A DNA stretch of 35,731 bases, from contig CAMWHJ010000029.1 of NCBI GenBank assembly GCA_947174015.1, positions 1 to 35,731 on the forward strand, given 5' to 3'. Shown here in pieces: positions 7,350-16,296 of the stretch. Under the pieces are notes generated by a model that saw only the letters and a list, made by a program, of their open reading frames with translations, was not told the origin of the DNA and made no database searches. The DNA is from an uncultured Lachnospiraceae bacterium. Lineage in GTDB: Bacteria; Bacillota; Clostridia; Lachnospirales; Lachnospiraceae. Numbering within the stretch: position 1 is the stretch's first letter; each line of letters starts with the position of its first letter. The position numbers and the translations under genes are program-made.

Positions 7350-7733
7350 ATGAAGATAGAGCATGTGGCAATGTATGTAAATGATTTATACGGGGCAAGA
7401 GATTTTTTTGTGAAGTATTTTCATGGGGAAGCCAGTCAGGAATATAATAATGTGAAAACAGGCTTTCGCTCATTCTTTTTATCTTTTCAGGATGGAGCCA
7501 GATTAGAGATAATGAACAGACCTGAGATGAGAGATCATACCAAGGACTTGGTACAGACAGGTTATATTCATATTGCTTTCAGTGTAGGGAGTGAGGAAAA
7601 AGTAGTTGCACTTACAAAAAAATTACAGGCAGACGGGTATGAAATCATTAGTGAACCCCGTACAACAGGTGATGGTTATTTTGAAAGCTGTATTGTGGGA
7701 ATCGAGGGCAATCAGATAGAGATAACGGTATGA
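7350..7733 (+). CDS. VOC-family (glyoxalase/bleomycin-resistance fold) protein
   Basis: 127 residues forming one VOC domain with two beta-alpha-beta-beta-beta units: MKIEHVAMYVNDLYGARDFF at the start, ARLEIM in the middle, YIHIAFSVGSEE opening the second half and GNQIEITV at the end. The four positions normally used for metal binding are occupied by H5, the E of LEIM, the first H of YIHIAF and the E of QIEITV, so a metal-dependent enzyme (lactoylglutathione lyase or dioxygenase-like) is possible. The substrate is unknown; many such Clostridial proteins carry only a generic VOC label. The start has a strong AGGAGG site 7 bases upstream. The gene stands alone, 92 bases before the ankyrin cluster. 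Confidence 0.85.
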   Translation: MKIEHVAMYVNDLYGARDFFVKYFHGEASQEYNNVKTGFRSFFLSFQDGARLEIMNRPEMRDHTKDLVQTGYIHIAFSVGSEEKVVALTKKLQADGYEIISEPRTTGDGYFESCIVGIEGNQIEITV

Positions 7734-7825
7734 TTTCGTAATACATTTCGTAAGCATAAAAACAGATCATTCCTCCTAATATCATTGGAACTTAGCAGAC
7801 TGGGAAGAAAGGGGAAGAAATATAC

Positions 7826-8800
7826 ATGAATAAAATTTTTTTAGACGCCTGTAAAAACGGACAAAAGGCAGTGGTAAATACACTGTTAAAAAGAGGGGAT
7901 ATAAATGTCAACAAAAGAGATGAGAATGGATATAGCCCATTATATTATGCTTGCAAAGAGGGAATGAGAGATATTGTAAAGATTCTCTTAGAAAATGGTG
8001 CAGATGCATCCCTTGCTTCCAATATCAGTGTCACTCCTCTGCATGGGGCTGTACAGGGAGGAAATATTCAGATAATCCAGATGTTGTTAAATGCAGGGGC
8101 AGACATAAATGCTGCGGATGAAGCAGGAAGAAATGTTTTAATGTATGGAATCCAAAGCGGTAAAGTGGCAGCGGTAAGGTATCTGATACAACTGGGGGCA
8201 GATACATCCATGGCAGATAATGAAAACAGAACCGCAAAAGATTATGCCAATATTGCAGGACATATCCACCTTTTTGAAGAGTTGGGAGAAAGGGAAAAAA
8301 CAGAAAGGGATGTATATGGAAACACTCCTTTACATCTGGCATGTGAGAACGGTCAGAGTGAGATGGTAAAAATGATACTAAAAAAGAGTAAAGCAGATAT
8401 AAATAAACAGAATGATCTTGGAGAAACTCCACTATATCTGGCAGTTATGAAAAACGATGGTTATATTGCCCAACTGTTGTTGAAGGCAGGTGCAGAGGTA
8501 AATGGCAGTTATTACAATGGAAATACCTGTCTACACTGTGCCGTAGATAATAAAAATGTGCAAATAACAAAATATCTGCTGGAGGCAGGAGCAGAGATCA
8601 ATGGCTGCAATTCATTTGGTGAAACCCCTTTGCTGATAGCAGCCAGAAAGGGAGAAAATGATATTGCAGACTTATTGTTGAAAAGCGGAGCAGACGTAAC
8701 GCAGGTGAATAATAATCAAAATACGGCATTATATTATGCAGCAAAGAATGGATACAATGAAATTGTGGAACTGCTGATTATGGCAGGTGCAGAAAGTTAA
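7826..8800 (+). CDS. Ankyrin-repeat protein, 324 residues
   Basis: The protein consists almost wholly of about nine to ten ankyrin repeats, recognisable by GxTPLHxA and xVxxLLxxGAxxN patterns: YSPLYYACKEGMRDIVKILL, VTPLHGAVQGGNIQIIQMLL, NVLMYGIQSGKVAAVRYLI, NTPLHLACENGQSEMVKMIL, ETPLYLAVMKNDGYIAQLLL, NTCLHCAVDNKNVQITKYLL, ETPLLIAARKGENDIADLLL and NTALYYAAKNGYNEIVELLI. There is no signal peptide or membrane segment, so it acts in the cytoplasm as a protein-binding solenoid. It is the first gene of a plus-strand cluster, with only 18 bases to the second ankyrin gene. In bacteria such genes beside SUFU genes often encode immunity proteins of polymorphic toxins; that role is inferred. Start: GAAAGGGGAAG upstream of the ATG. 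Confidence 0.88.
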   Translation: MNKIFLDACKNGQKAVVNTLLKRGDINVNKRDENGYSPLYYACKEGMRDIVKILLENGADASLASNISVTPLHGAVQGGNIQIIQMLLNAGADINAADEAGRNVLMYGIQSGKVAAVRYLIQLGADTSMADNENRTAKDYANIAGHIHLFEELGEREKTERDVYGNTPLHLACENGQSEMVKMILKKSKADINKQNDLGETPLYLAVMKNDGYIAQLLLKAGAEVNGSYYNGNTCLHCAVDNKNVQITKYLLEAGAEINGCNSFGETPLLIAARKGENDIADLLLKSGADVTQVNNNQNTALYYAAKNGYNEIVELLIMAGAES

Positions 8801-8818
8801 AATAGGGAAAAAGAAAAT

Positions 8819-11086
8819 ATGAGGCAGGAAGAAAAGGAAATATTATCAAAGTTACAAAAACATTTATATAAGCATTGGAAAGAGGACTATTACTGGTGGG
8901 ATAGAAAACTTATTTACTCGTCGAGTTTTTCAGGGATTCCCAAGGAAGTGAGTGATACAGTTTCGGAATATGTGGGAAAATTGTCCATAGAAGCACTGGA
9001 AGTGACAGAAGATATGGATATGGGCTTTACAAATCCGGCAAGGGGATTGTCAGTGTTTCATCATCTGGTATGGCACAATTACTTTGAACTTGTAAAGGAA
9101 CTTCTTCACAAAGGTATCAATGTAAATTTGGCAGCAGGGCAAGGGGCAGGAAACGATGCCGGTGTATACACCGGCATGACACCCATACATATGGCTTGCT
9201 ATTTGGGAAATTACCCAATGGCAAAACTTTTGGTGGAACATGGGGCAGACACAGCGGTCATAGATTCTCATGGAAGAAACTGTCTCCATTATCTTGGAAG
9301 TGATGTATATGAAGATAATTTGTTAAAACATAATGTGTCCACAATAGACACATTGCCCCAAAAGCTGAAAATATTAGAATTGATTCATGCAGACATACAT
9401 CAACAGGAAGAACAGGGGCTGACGCCGTTGCTTCAGTTAATGGCAATCAAATACGGAAGATATGATGATGATGGAAAAAGCCGTACCACTAGAATGCTTA
9501 TGAAACCCTTTATAGAACTGGGGGCATCCCTTGAGGACAGAGACGAGAATGGAAATACGCCATTACTTCTGGCATGTAAAAACAGTGCCCTTACGGCTGC
9601 TTTGTATATGATCTTAGAAAAGCAGGCAGATATCAATGCAGTAAATCAGGAGGGTGATACAGCCCTGCATCTGGCGGCAAAGGCAGAAACCGATAAAAGT
9701 TTTGGAATATGCTGTGTGCTTTTAGAACAGGGGGCAGACATCAACGCACAAAATAAAGAAGGCATAACACCAAAAGATGTGATATCTAAAATTACATGGG
9801 GAGAATGGGAAAGCCTGATAAAAAAAGCACGTTTGTCGGAAAAAAACACCATACTAAATCGGATGTGGAATCTATTTCAAAAATGTGGGCAAAGAGCATG
9901 GGAGGATTCGGACTATTATACCTTTGTCATGTATCAGTTGAAAAAATTGCTGAAAGAGACAGATAGGGATGATGACGAAGAAATGGAAACCCTGCTTAAA
10001 TTAACCAATCAAGTATTGAAAAGTGATTGTGTGAACTATGAATGTCTGGATATACTAAAATCTGCAAATTTGGATTTTACCATGAGGTTTTGTTGTGACA
10101 GTACGATCACTTGTTTTAGAGATTACTTGATGGAAAAAAATCCTTCGGAATTTGGCTTTATTAAAAAGATGTTTGCTTTGGAAATTGATATGGAAACAGA
10201 TTATATTGCTGGCAGAACACCCATTTGCCTGCTGGCAAAAAACAGTGGGGAAATGAATAAAATCAACATGAAAACACCGAATGAAAAATTTGGCGGTTTG
10301 GAGACAGAGGTGGAGGAGAAATATGAGAATCTAAAGGACATTATTTTTCTTTCCAGCATAGAATCCATGGAAAAAACGGATGCAGACGGTTATGCCGCAA
10401 TACATTATGTGGCGAAAAACAGTCATATGCCAATGATGATGTATATGATAGAGAGGGGAGTGAATGTGAATTTAGTCACAGATTATCCGGCAAAGTCCGG
10501 TCTTACACCATTACATATTGCCTGTATGTGGGGAAATCCATATATGGTGGAAATGCTTATGGAAGCGGGAGCAGATGATACCACAACGGATGCTTTGGGA
10601 AAAACAGCAGCTCACTTTGCAGTGGAGGAGCTTTGCTCCTTTCAGAAAAATTCCGAAAAGAAAATATCCCTGCTGGTGCTTTTAAAGCATATTGATATCC
10701 CTGAAAATGAAGGAAAGACACCCCTGATTTTGCTGCAGTCCCTGGAGAAAGCCTCTGCTTTTTCGGAAACGCTAACGTTGTTGGAAATGGGAGCAGATGT
10801 GAATCACGCTGATAACGAAGGCACTACTCCATTGATGGCACAGGCAAAAAATCATTGTCAGCAGGATATCATCAAGGAGCTGTTGAAAGCCGGAGCAGAT
10901 ATTAATGCCAGAGATCATAAGGGAAATAATGCACTTTACTATGCACTTTTGTATGGTCATACTGCAGTGGCAAGATATCTGGTGAAGAAGGGAGCCGACT
11001 GCCATATTGTCAATAATGAGGGCAAATCGCCCATAGAACTGGCAGCCGTGAAAGGATATAATGAAGTATTAGAAGAAATGATGTGA
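8819..11086 (+). CDS. Large ankyrin-repeat protein, 755 residues
   Basis: Two ankyrin blocks flank a less repetitive middle. The N-terminal block (about residues 78-340) includes MTPIHMACYLGNYPMAKLLV, NTPLLLACKNSALTAALYMI and DTALHLAAKAETDKSFGICC. The middle (about 340-480) is charged and shows no clear repeats. The C-terminal block includes LTPLHIACMWGNPYMVEMLM, TTPLMAQAKNHCQQDIIKEL and NNALYYALLYGHTAVARYLV, and runs to the last residue. The first 75 residues (YKHWKEDYYWWDRK) form a non-repeat head. No export signal. It is probably cotranscribed with the preceding gene. An interaction protein, most likely of immunity type as judged from the SUFU neighbour; its partner is unknown. The ribosome-binding site is poor (AGGGA, about 12 bases before ATG), so coupling to the upstream gene is likely. 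Confidence 0.88.
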   Translation: MRQEEKEILSKLQKHLYKHWKEDYYWWDRKLIYSSSFSGIPKEVSDTVSEYVGKLSIEALEVTEDMDMGFTNPARGLSVFHHLVWHNYFELVKELLHKGINVNLAAGQGAGNDAGVYTGMTPIHMACYLGNYPMAKLLVEHGADTAVIDSHGRNCLHYLGSDVYEDNLLKHNVSTIDTLPQKLKILELIHADIHQQEEQGLTPLLQLMAIKYGRYDDDGKSRTTRMLMKPFIELGASLEDRDENGNTPLLLACKNSALTAALYMILEKQADINAVNQEGDTALHLAAKAETDKSFGICCVLLEQGADINAQNKEGITPKDVISKITWGEWESLIKKARLSEKNTILNRMWNLFQKCGQRAWEDSDYYTFVMYQLKKLLKETDRDDDEEMETLLKLTNQVLKSDCVNYECLDILKSANLDFTMRFCCDSTITCFRDYLMEKNPSEFGFIKKMFALEIDMETDYIAGRTPICLLAKNSGEMNKINMKTPNEKFGGLETEVEEKYENLKDIIFLSSIESMEKTDADGYAAIHYVAKNSHMPMMMYMIERGVNVNLVTDYPAKSGLTPLHIACMWGNPYMVEMLMEAGADDTTTDALGKTAAHFAVEELCSFQKNSEKKISLLVLLKHIDIPENEGKTPLILLQSLEKASAFSETLTLLEMGADVNHADNEGTTPLMAQAKNHCQQDIIKELLKAGADINARDHKGNNALYYALLYGHTAVARYLVKKGADCHIVNNEGKSPIELAAVKGYNEVLEEMM

Positions 11087-11182
11087 TATATTCACATGGG
11101 TGCTTCGTAAGCGATGATGTACGTGGCACTTTACGAACCTTACAGAAAAGTGCAAGGTTCTACCGGAGCGAAGTGAATATAT
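11086..11182 (+). promoter_or_regulatory. Structured leader with competing hairpins before the SUFU gene
   Basis: ATATATTCAC (11086-11095) pairs perfectly with GTGAATATAT (11173-11182) and closes a 97-base element that begins at the stop codon of the preceding gene. Inside, GCACTTT/AAAGTGC (11126-11132/11147-11153) and GAACCTT/AAGGTTC (11135-11141/11154-11160) are interleaved, so they form alternative hairpins or a pseudoknot. GCTT-CGT-AAGC at 11103-11113 forms a further small stem. The element ends 26 bases before the SUFU gene start. Confidence 0.5.
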
Positions 11183-11208
11183 AGAAATACTAGATAAAGG
11201 AGATATTT

Positions 11209-12621
11209 ATGAATCATCAGGAACAACAATTAGAAGAACAATTAAATATGCTGAAAAAGAGTTTGGAAATTTATGGGGAGAGAGGAGAAGAACTATACCA
11301 GCTGCAAAAGAAGCTTTTGACTGCTACCTGCAAAGGGGAACCATTGTCTCCGGAAGAACTGCAAAAGACCCAGCTTCGCATTGCAGAACTTTCACAAGGG
11401 TTAGCGGAATATGCTGCTGATAAAGTGAGAGAGGAGTATTCTGCCCAAATACAAGAAGAGGAGGATTCCAAGGAAGAGGAGCAGAATATGAATGAGGAAA
11501 GCGAGGATTTTGAGGAAGAAGAGGAAGAACAATCTTTGGGTTTTGATGCCCTTTGTGAGGCAGCAGAAAAATTATATCCGGGGCAGGAAAGCAAAGGATT
11601 TGGCACCATGGTTCCTTACGCTCTGGGAGGAAAAGATCCTCTTGATTATATTATGATTTTTGAAAGTGATCATGGGGGAATTCCCCACTGGCATTATATT
11701 ACCTGCGGATTCAGTGATTTGTATGAAAAAGAAACAGATGATGAAGAATACAGTGGCTATGGCTTTGAGCTTACCTTCCGTTTAAAGAAAGAATCTGAGG
11801 AACCACCAGTATGGGTATGTAATTTGCTGCAAAATTTGGCAAGATATGTGTTTCAGACAGGCAATGTATTTGCACCCGGGCACCATATGAATGCAAACGG
11901 ACCTATTATGCTTGATTCCGATACAAAATTAACGGCACTGGCATTCATGGAGGACTTGGAGTTAAAAGAAATCCAAACTCCCTTTGGTAAGGTTGAATTT
12001 ATCCAAGCAGTGGGCATCACCAGTGACGAACTGGATTCCATTATGCTTTGGAATGGCCGTAAATTGTTAGATGTGTTCAATCAAAACATTCCTTTGGGAA
12101 TTACCGTTATGGATCGTTCTTCCTTTATGGAGAATCCAAATGTGATGGAAGCGTTTAAGGATGGAATGGAAAAGGATGGTTCCTCCACAGGATTTTTATA
12201 TACTGACTGTGTGGGCTATGCCATCAATACCTCTGACGGGATTGAGAACTTCGGCAACGTGCCTGCGGGTGCCTGTGTTCCTGAATTTGAGGGTGGAGCT
12301 GTCTATTTAGGTGCCGGACAGGTGGAGAAAATACTCACCATGTTGAAAGGACGTCTGATGAAGGGAAGAAATCTTGATTTAATTGGTAAAAGTGCGGTGA
12401 TACAATTTCTGGCATCGGATGAGACAGATTTTTATATTGATTCGGTGGAAACCAATGATGATTTTATTTTTGAACTGGACATGAAAAGTCTCAGGGAAAT
12501 TTTAGAATTGCTGAAACCAAAAGCAGGTGTTTACAATCTCACCTCCATACCGCTTAAATTTGTGATTTCAGAAACGTTAATCAAGGACAGTGATGGAAAT
12601 GTGGTACAGCGAATTGGATAG
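11209..12621 (+). CDS. Suppressor-of-fused (SUFU) domain protein with coiled-coil N-terminus
   Basis: 470 residues. The first 75 are a coiled coil (QEQQLEEQLNMLKKSL onwards), followed by a very acidic stretch of about 35 residues rich in E and D. From about residue 115 comes a bacterial SUFU domain: LGGKDPLDYIMIFESD, PHWHYITCGFSDLYEKE, GYGFELTFRLKK, PPVWVCNLLQNLARYVFQTG and EFIQAVGITSDEL. The last 170 residues continue as a further domain I do not recognise. SUFU proteins are cytoplasmic and in bacteria often act as immunity proteins against secreted polymorphic toxins, matching the ankyrin neighbours. No toxin gene is seen within the window. Start: AAAGGAG, 7 bases before ATG. Confidence 0.88.
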   Translation: MNHQEQQLEEQLNMLKKSLEIYGERGEELYQLQKKLLTATCKGEPLSPEELQKTQLRIAELSQGLAEYAADKVREEYSAQIQEEEDSKEEEQNMNEESEDFEEEEEEQSLGFDALCEAAEKLYPGQESKGFGTMVPYALGGKDPLDYIMIFESDHGGIPHWHYITCGFSDLYEKETDDEEYSGYGFELTFRLKKESEEPPVWVCNLLQNLARYVFQTGNVFAPGHHMNANGPIMLDSDTKLTALAFMEDLELKEIQTPFGKVEFIQAVGITSDELDSIMLWNGRKLLDVFNQNIPLGITVMDRSSFMENPNVMEAFKDGMEKDGSSTGFLYTDCVGYAINTSDGIENFGNVPAGACVPEFEGGAVYLGAGQVEKILTMLKGRLMKGRNLDLIGKSAVIQFLASDETDFYIDSVETNDDFIFELDMKSLREILELLKPKAGVYNLTSIPLKFVISETLIKDSDGNVVQRIG

Positions 12622-12767
12622 GGCAGAAGGGTTCCGTAGGGAGTGACTGGGATATGCAAGAGAGGAAGGAACGAACATGGATTCCATGAAAAGGAATATG
12701 AGAAAACCATGAAAATCAGCGAACCAGAAAATAGTTTTTGATTTTTTTAGAAGAAAGGTGAAAAAAA

Positions 12768-13247
12768 ATGACATTTGACAGAATGGATTACTATTTTGAG
12801 AAAGCATTGGAAATTTATTGTGAGGAATCCAAGAAGGACAGTTCTCAGCTTATAGAGAAAGAACTGGAAGAAGTCCAATATCGTGCCAGTAATCATATTG
12901 GCTTTTTTCTGGCATGGATTATCAAAAATGATTTTATCGGAGAAATACATAGAAAATTAGAAGAGGATGGAATAGAGTCTGCTGTGGATGCAGTAAAAAA
13001 CGAGAAAATGTCAGGAACAGAATTTTTCTTAGAACAATGTGACGGAAAGTTTTGGGATGAGGATGTATCGGATGAAATTCTTCCATTTGTAGAAAAATAT
13101 TATGAGGATTATTTTCATGAGTATGTCACATGGGTGATAGAGGATTTGGGTGATTTGCCAATGGAGTTTATTGGAACATGGGAAGACTATCATCAATTTG
13201 AACATATCTTAGATGAAGCATACAAGGAATTTTGCAAATCACTATAG
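12768..13247 (+). CDS. DUF7832-like small acidic protein, probable immunity type
   Basis: 159 residues, strongly acidic, helical, no signal or membrane segment. The blocks HIGFFLAWIIKNDFI, SGTEFFLEQCDGKFWDEDVS, FVEKYYEDYFHEYV and a C-terminal TWEDYHQFEHILDEAYKEF resemble proteins labelled DUF7832, often found among immunity genes for polymorphic toxins. The name is from memory of the motif pattern and should be confirmed. It lies 146 bases after the SUFU gene on the same strand; that gap holds no supported gene. A shared terminator at 13335-13372 follows. Start: GAAAGGTG before the ATG. Confidence 0.65.
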   Translation: MTFDRMDYYFEKALEIYCEESKKDSSQLIEKELEEVQYRASNHIGFFLAWIIKNDFIGEIHRKLEEDGIESAVDAVKNEKMSGTEFFLEQCDGKFWDEDVSDEILPFVEKYYEDYFHEYVTWVIEDLGDLPMEFIGTWEDYHQFEHILDEAYKEFCKSL

Positions 13248-13334
13248 CTGATATTGGGTCCTTATGTGACTGTAAATGGGATAAAGAACATGGAATAGCA
13301 GTCATATTGTCAGAGGATAAAGAAGTGAAAAAAC

Positions 13335-13372
13335 GACCATACAAGAGCTTTTTGTCATGTATGGTCATTTTT
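13335..13372. terminator. Bidirectional terminator between the immunity cluster and the Bce-like operon
   Basis: GACCATAC (13335-13342) pairs perfectly with GTATGGTC (13359-13366). A T run (13368-13372) follows on the plus strand, and an A run (13328-13333) precedes it, so a T run follows on the minus strand too. It separates convergent genes ending at 13247 and 13386. Confidence 0.8.
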
Positions 13373-13385
13373 GCTGCACAGCCTA

Positions 13386-15398
13386 TCATTCATTTACAAT
13401 CCGATAATATTCCCCGGAGGTAATCTTATATACTATCCCATACACCAATGCAAATACCATGCAGGTGACAGCCACACTGATTACAAAGGTGGGCATGTGA
13501 ACAATCATTACCAGTTTCAGGCAGTTTGCCACAATATGCAGAGCCACTGCGGAGTGAATGATTGCAGTAACTAAGGGCAGGAAAAAGAGCAGCATTACTT
13601 GGGAGTGAATTGCCTGCTTAATCTCTTTTTTAGATAAGCCCACCTTCTGCATAATGAGAAATCGTTCCCGATCATGGTATCCTTCGGAGATCTGTTTGTA
13701 GTAGATAATCATAACCGTGCAAATTAAGAACAGTATACCCAATACAATTCCCACAAAGAACAATCCGCCATAAGTATTATAGAAAAATATTTCTTCCTGT
13801 GTCCGCAGAGTGATATCCGCATATTGCAGTTTTCCATCAATAGTTTTCTGCAGTTTATCTGCAAAATCTTTTGTGGTTTCCGCAGAAGCATCCATGTTTA
13901 TTCCCATATAGCAGACAGGGGCAGCATAGGGAGTATCCTCTTTAAAGGTTTCAGATGAAAAACGATAGAAAGTATCCCGGTCCGGCACTACAATCAACAG
14001 CGTGGAAAACAGTGACATAGAGTAATTCTTTATGTAAGTTAAGCACTCTGTCAGGGGAGCTTCTTTTATCTGGTAAATATGTCCTTCAAATTCTAAGGTA
14101 TCATGTGGAAATATCTGATCCGCATCATAGAGTAGAATTTCATTTTCGCCTAAGGTAATAGTTGTATTATGAAAGCGGTTGTATTCCTGCAAAGTCATCA
14201 CATAGGTATCAGGCATATGTACTATATCCATAGCATAGACGTTTTCTAAGATGCTTAATGTATTTCCGTCCATATGAAATACAGAATTTGCATAATTGCA
14301 GTAGATGAAATCCTCATAGACTGTATTGCAGGAATGGGCAGTTTCTTTTACATAATTCTCATAGATCTGAATTTGTTCCAAATCTTCCTCATAGGGGAGA
14401 TACATCTGTACGGAACGGGGATAACGTTGGCTGATACTGTGTTCTCCCTGACTATACAGACAAACGGCAGCGGAAATCACCACAATGGCAGCGGATGAAA
14501 GAATACAAATGGTGGCAAGTCCGGCGGCATTTTGTTTCATACGATAGAGCATACCGGAGACACTGATAAAATGTCTGGTATGATAATAAAAATTCCGATT
14601 CTTTTTCAGCAGCTTTAGAATGGCAATGCTTCCGGCGATAAATAAAGCATATGTGCCTAAAATTACAGAGAAGGCAGCCGGAAAAAAGCGTTGGATAGAC
14701 TGCAGGGTGTTTTGGGAAGTGAGGGTCAGATAATAACCAACACCAGTCAATACCAGTCCAAAAAGTGTTAGTAAAAGCCTGCTTTTTGGTTCATGTTCGC
14801 CAGAACGGTCACTTTTTAGCAGATCAATATCTTTGGTTCGGAAAATGCTAAAAATCTGACAGAGCAGTATGATAAGTGTCAGCCAAAGTGTCAATCCAAA
14901 CGTATGATATATGGCATTGGTATTTAGGAAAAATCCCTCGGATATTTCCTGCCTGATAATCCGAAGCAGTAAAAGCAGCAGTAGTTTATCAAACAAAATT
15001 CCAAAAAACAAAGCGGTGATCAATCCCACAGAAAACAGCAGAATAGTTTCTATCACAATGATGGCTGCCACATGCCTGCGTTCCATGCCCAAAACCCGGT
15101 AAAGCCCTAATTGCTTTTTTTGCTGTTTTTGTACAAAGCTGTTGGCATAAAGAAGAAATATAAAAGAAAAAAAGGCAGCAACAAAACAGCCGGACCGCAA
15201 AATGGAACAAAGAGTTGCAGCACCATGAAAACCTTCTTTCTTAGTATTTACATCATAAATTGCCGGATTGCCGGAAAGCGAGAGCAAAATATAGTAAAAC
15301 AGCATACTGCCCATGAAGGTGAGAAGATAAGGTACATAAACTTTCGTATTTTTCTTCAAATCAGTCAAAGCTAATTTCCAGTAAATATGTTTATTCAT
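13386..15398 (-). CDS. BceB-type ABC transporter permease (FtsX domains)
   Basis: About 670 residues with ten predicted membrane segments: one near the N-terminus (YVPYLLTFMGSMLFYYILLS), FtsX-type bundles in both halves, and a large extracellular loop of roughly 200 residues between segments seven and eight (SQGEHSISQRYPRS to EIFFYNTYG). This is the plan of BceB/VraG permeases, which with a BceA ATPase detect and remove cell-wall-targeting peptide antibiotics such as bacitracin. The loop determines ligand specificity; the ligand is not predictable here. The start MNKHIYWKLALTDLKK at 15398 has GGGAGGT 7 bases upstream; a longer GTG start at 15407 would overlap that site and is unlikely. It overlaps the ATPase gene by 8 bases. 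Confidence 0.88.
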   Translation of the reverse strand: MNKHIYWKLALTDLKKNTKVYVPYLLTFMGSMLFYYILLSLSGNPAIYDVNTKKEGFHGAATLCSILRSGCFVAAFFSFIFLLYANSFVQKQQKKQLGLYRVLGMERRHVAAIIVIETILLFSVGLITALFFGILFDKLLLLLLLRIIRQEISEGFFLNTNAIYHTFGLTLWLTLIILLCQIFSIFRTKDIDLLKSDRSGEHEPKSRLLLTLFGLVLTGVGYYLTLTSQNTLQSIQRFFPAAFSVILGTYALFIAGSIAILKLLKKNRNFYYHTRHFISVSGMLYRMKQNAAGLATICILSSAAIVVISAAVCLYSQGEHSISQRYPRSVQMYLPYEEDLEQIQIYENYVKETAHSCNTVYEDFIYCNYANSVFHMDGNTLSILENVYAMDIVHMPDTYVMTLQEYNRFHNTTITLGENEILLYDADQIFPHDTLEFEGHIYQIKEAPLTECLTYIKNYSMSLFSTLLIVVPDRDTFYRFSSETFKEDTPYAAPVCYMGINMDASAETTKDFADKLQKTIDGKLQYADITLRTQEEIFFYNTYGGLFFVGIVLGILFLICTVMIIYYKQISEGYHDRERFLIMQKVGLSKKEIKQAIHSQVMLLFFLPLVTAIIHSAVALHIVANCLKLVMIVHMPTFVISVAVTCMVFALVYGIVYKITSGEYYRIVNE

Positions 15399-16158
15399 AG
15401 TCTGCACCTCCCGACAGCATGGAAGTCAGTGCATCGTTGATGGTGGAAAACATTTCCTCTTTGTTTGCATGCCCTTTATAAAGCTGATGGAATATAATGC
15501 CATCTTTCACAAACAGCACTCGGCTGGCATGACAGGCAGCCTGTACACTGTGGGTTACCATAACGATGGTCTGTCCTTCTTTGCTAATTTGTTCAAACTG
15601 ATTTAGCAGTTTCATGGATGCCTTGGAATCTAAAGCACCGGTGGGTTCATCTGCCAGTAAAAGTTTCGGGGAAGTAATCAAAGCTCTTGCCACAGCCGTC
15701 CGCTGCTTTTGTCCGCCACTGACCTCATAGGGATATTTTTTTAACAAGGAATCGATTCCAAGAGCGGTGGTAAGGGGATGGAGTTTTTGTTGCATTACCT
15801 TATAGGGGGTTCCCGAAAGCACCAATGGCAGCAGAATATTGTCCTCAAGGGTAAAAGTGTCCAAGAGATTAAAGTCCTGAAACACAAAGCCCAAATTGTT
15901 CCGTCGAAAAGCCGCCCGTTCCTTTTCTTTAATGTTGGAAAAACTTTTGCCTTCCAAATAGATTTCCCCGGCAGTGGGAGTATCCAGAGCAGCTAACAGA
16001 TTTAACAGTGTAGTTTTGCCGCTGCCGGATTCTCCCATAATCGCCACAAATTCTCCAGCCTCCACAGAAAAGTTAATATTGTTTAGAGCCTCCACCGAAG
16101 CACTGCCGATTTTGGCTTTGTATATCTTTTGCAGGTTTACAGTTTCTAACATTGGCAT
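15391..16158 (-). CDS. BceA-type ABC transporter ATPase
   Basis: 255 residues, a MacB/LolD-type ATPase: Walker A GESGSGKTTLL, Q-loop FQDFNLLDTF, signature VSGGQKQRTAVARAL, Walker B LLLADEPTGALDSKAS and the H-switch VMVTHS. It energises the FtsX permease encoded next to it, whose start overlaps the end of this gene. An AGGAGG site 7 bases before the ATG at 16158 supports the start. It is separated from the kinase gene by 137 bases containing BceR-type boxes and a TACAAT -10 element on the minus strand, so the transporter pair probably has its own inducible promoter. Confidence 0.9.
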   Translation of the reverse strand: MPMLETVNLQKIYKAKIGSASVEALNNINFSVEAGEFVAIMGESGSGKTTLLNLLAALDTPTAGEIYLEGKSFSNIKEKERAAFRRNNLGFVFQDFNLLDTFTLEDNILLPLVLSGTPYKVMQQKLHPLTTALGIDSLLKKYPYEVSGGQKQRTAVARALITSPKLLLADEPTGALDSKASMKLLNQFEQISKEGQTIVMVTHSVQAACHASRVLFVKDGIIFHQLYKGHANKEEMFSTINDALTSMLSGGADYE

Positions 16159-16208
16159 GGTAAGTCCTCCTTCTATTTCATTGTAGCAAAAGGTTATCTT
16201 TATCTTCG

Positions 16209-16296
16209 CTTACAGTATATCAGTGGTGAAGGAGAAGTTCCTTAACTTTAGCTTACAGTTTCGAGGGGAAATCTTACAGTTTTGTAAGGTTTCCCC
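16209..16296 (-). promoter_or_regulatory. BceR-like operator and transporter promoter region
   Basis: TTACA-GTTT-TGTAA at 16274-16287 fits the known BceR site TNACA-N4-TGTAA exactly. It lies within a longer palindrome, GGGGAAA/TTTCCCC at 16265-16271/16290-16296, that touches the kinase stop codon. Two further CTTACAGT half-sites lie at 16252-16259 and 16209-16216; the three boxes are 21 and 43 bases apart, close to whole helical turns. A TACAAT -10 box for the transporter genes is on the minus strand near 16180. The response regulator encoded at 17291 is the obvious binding protein. Confidence 0.65.

Noticed and set aside
11126-11160. Classical H-type pseudoknot
   Set aside because: No bases are left for the loop that must cross the first stem, so two alternative hairpins are more likely than a stable pseudoknot.
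13232-13423. Short plus-strand ORF across the terminator at 13335
   Set aside because: It overlaps the end of the DUF7832-like gene, runs through the terminator hairpin and has no ribosome-binding site.
16265-16296. Rho-independent terminator after the kinase gene
   Set aside because: The palindrome is strong but no T run follows on the minus strand, and it contains an exact BceR-type site, so an operator is the better reading.
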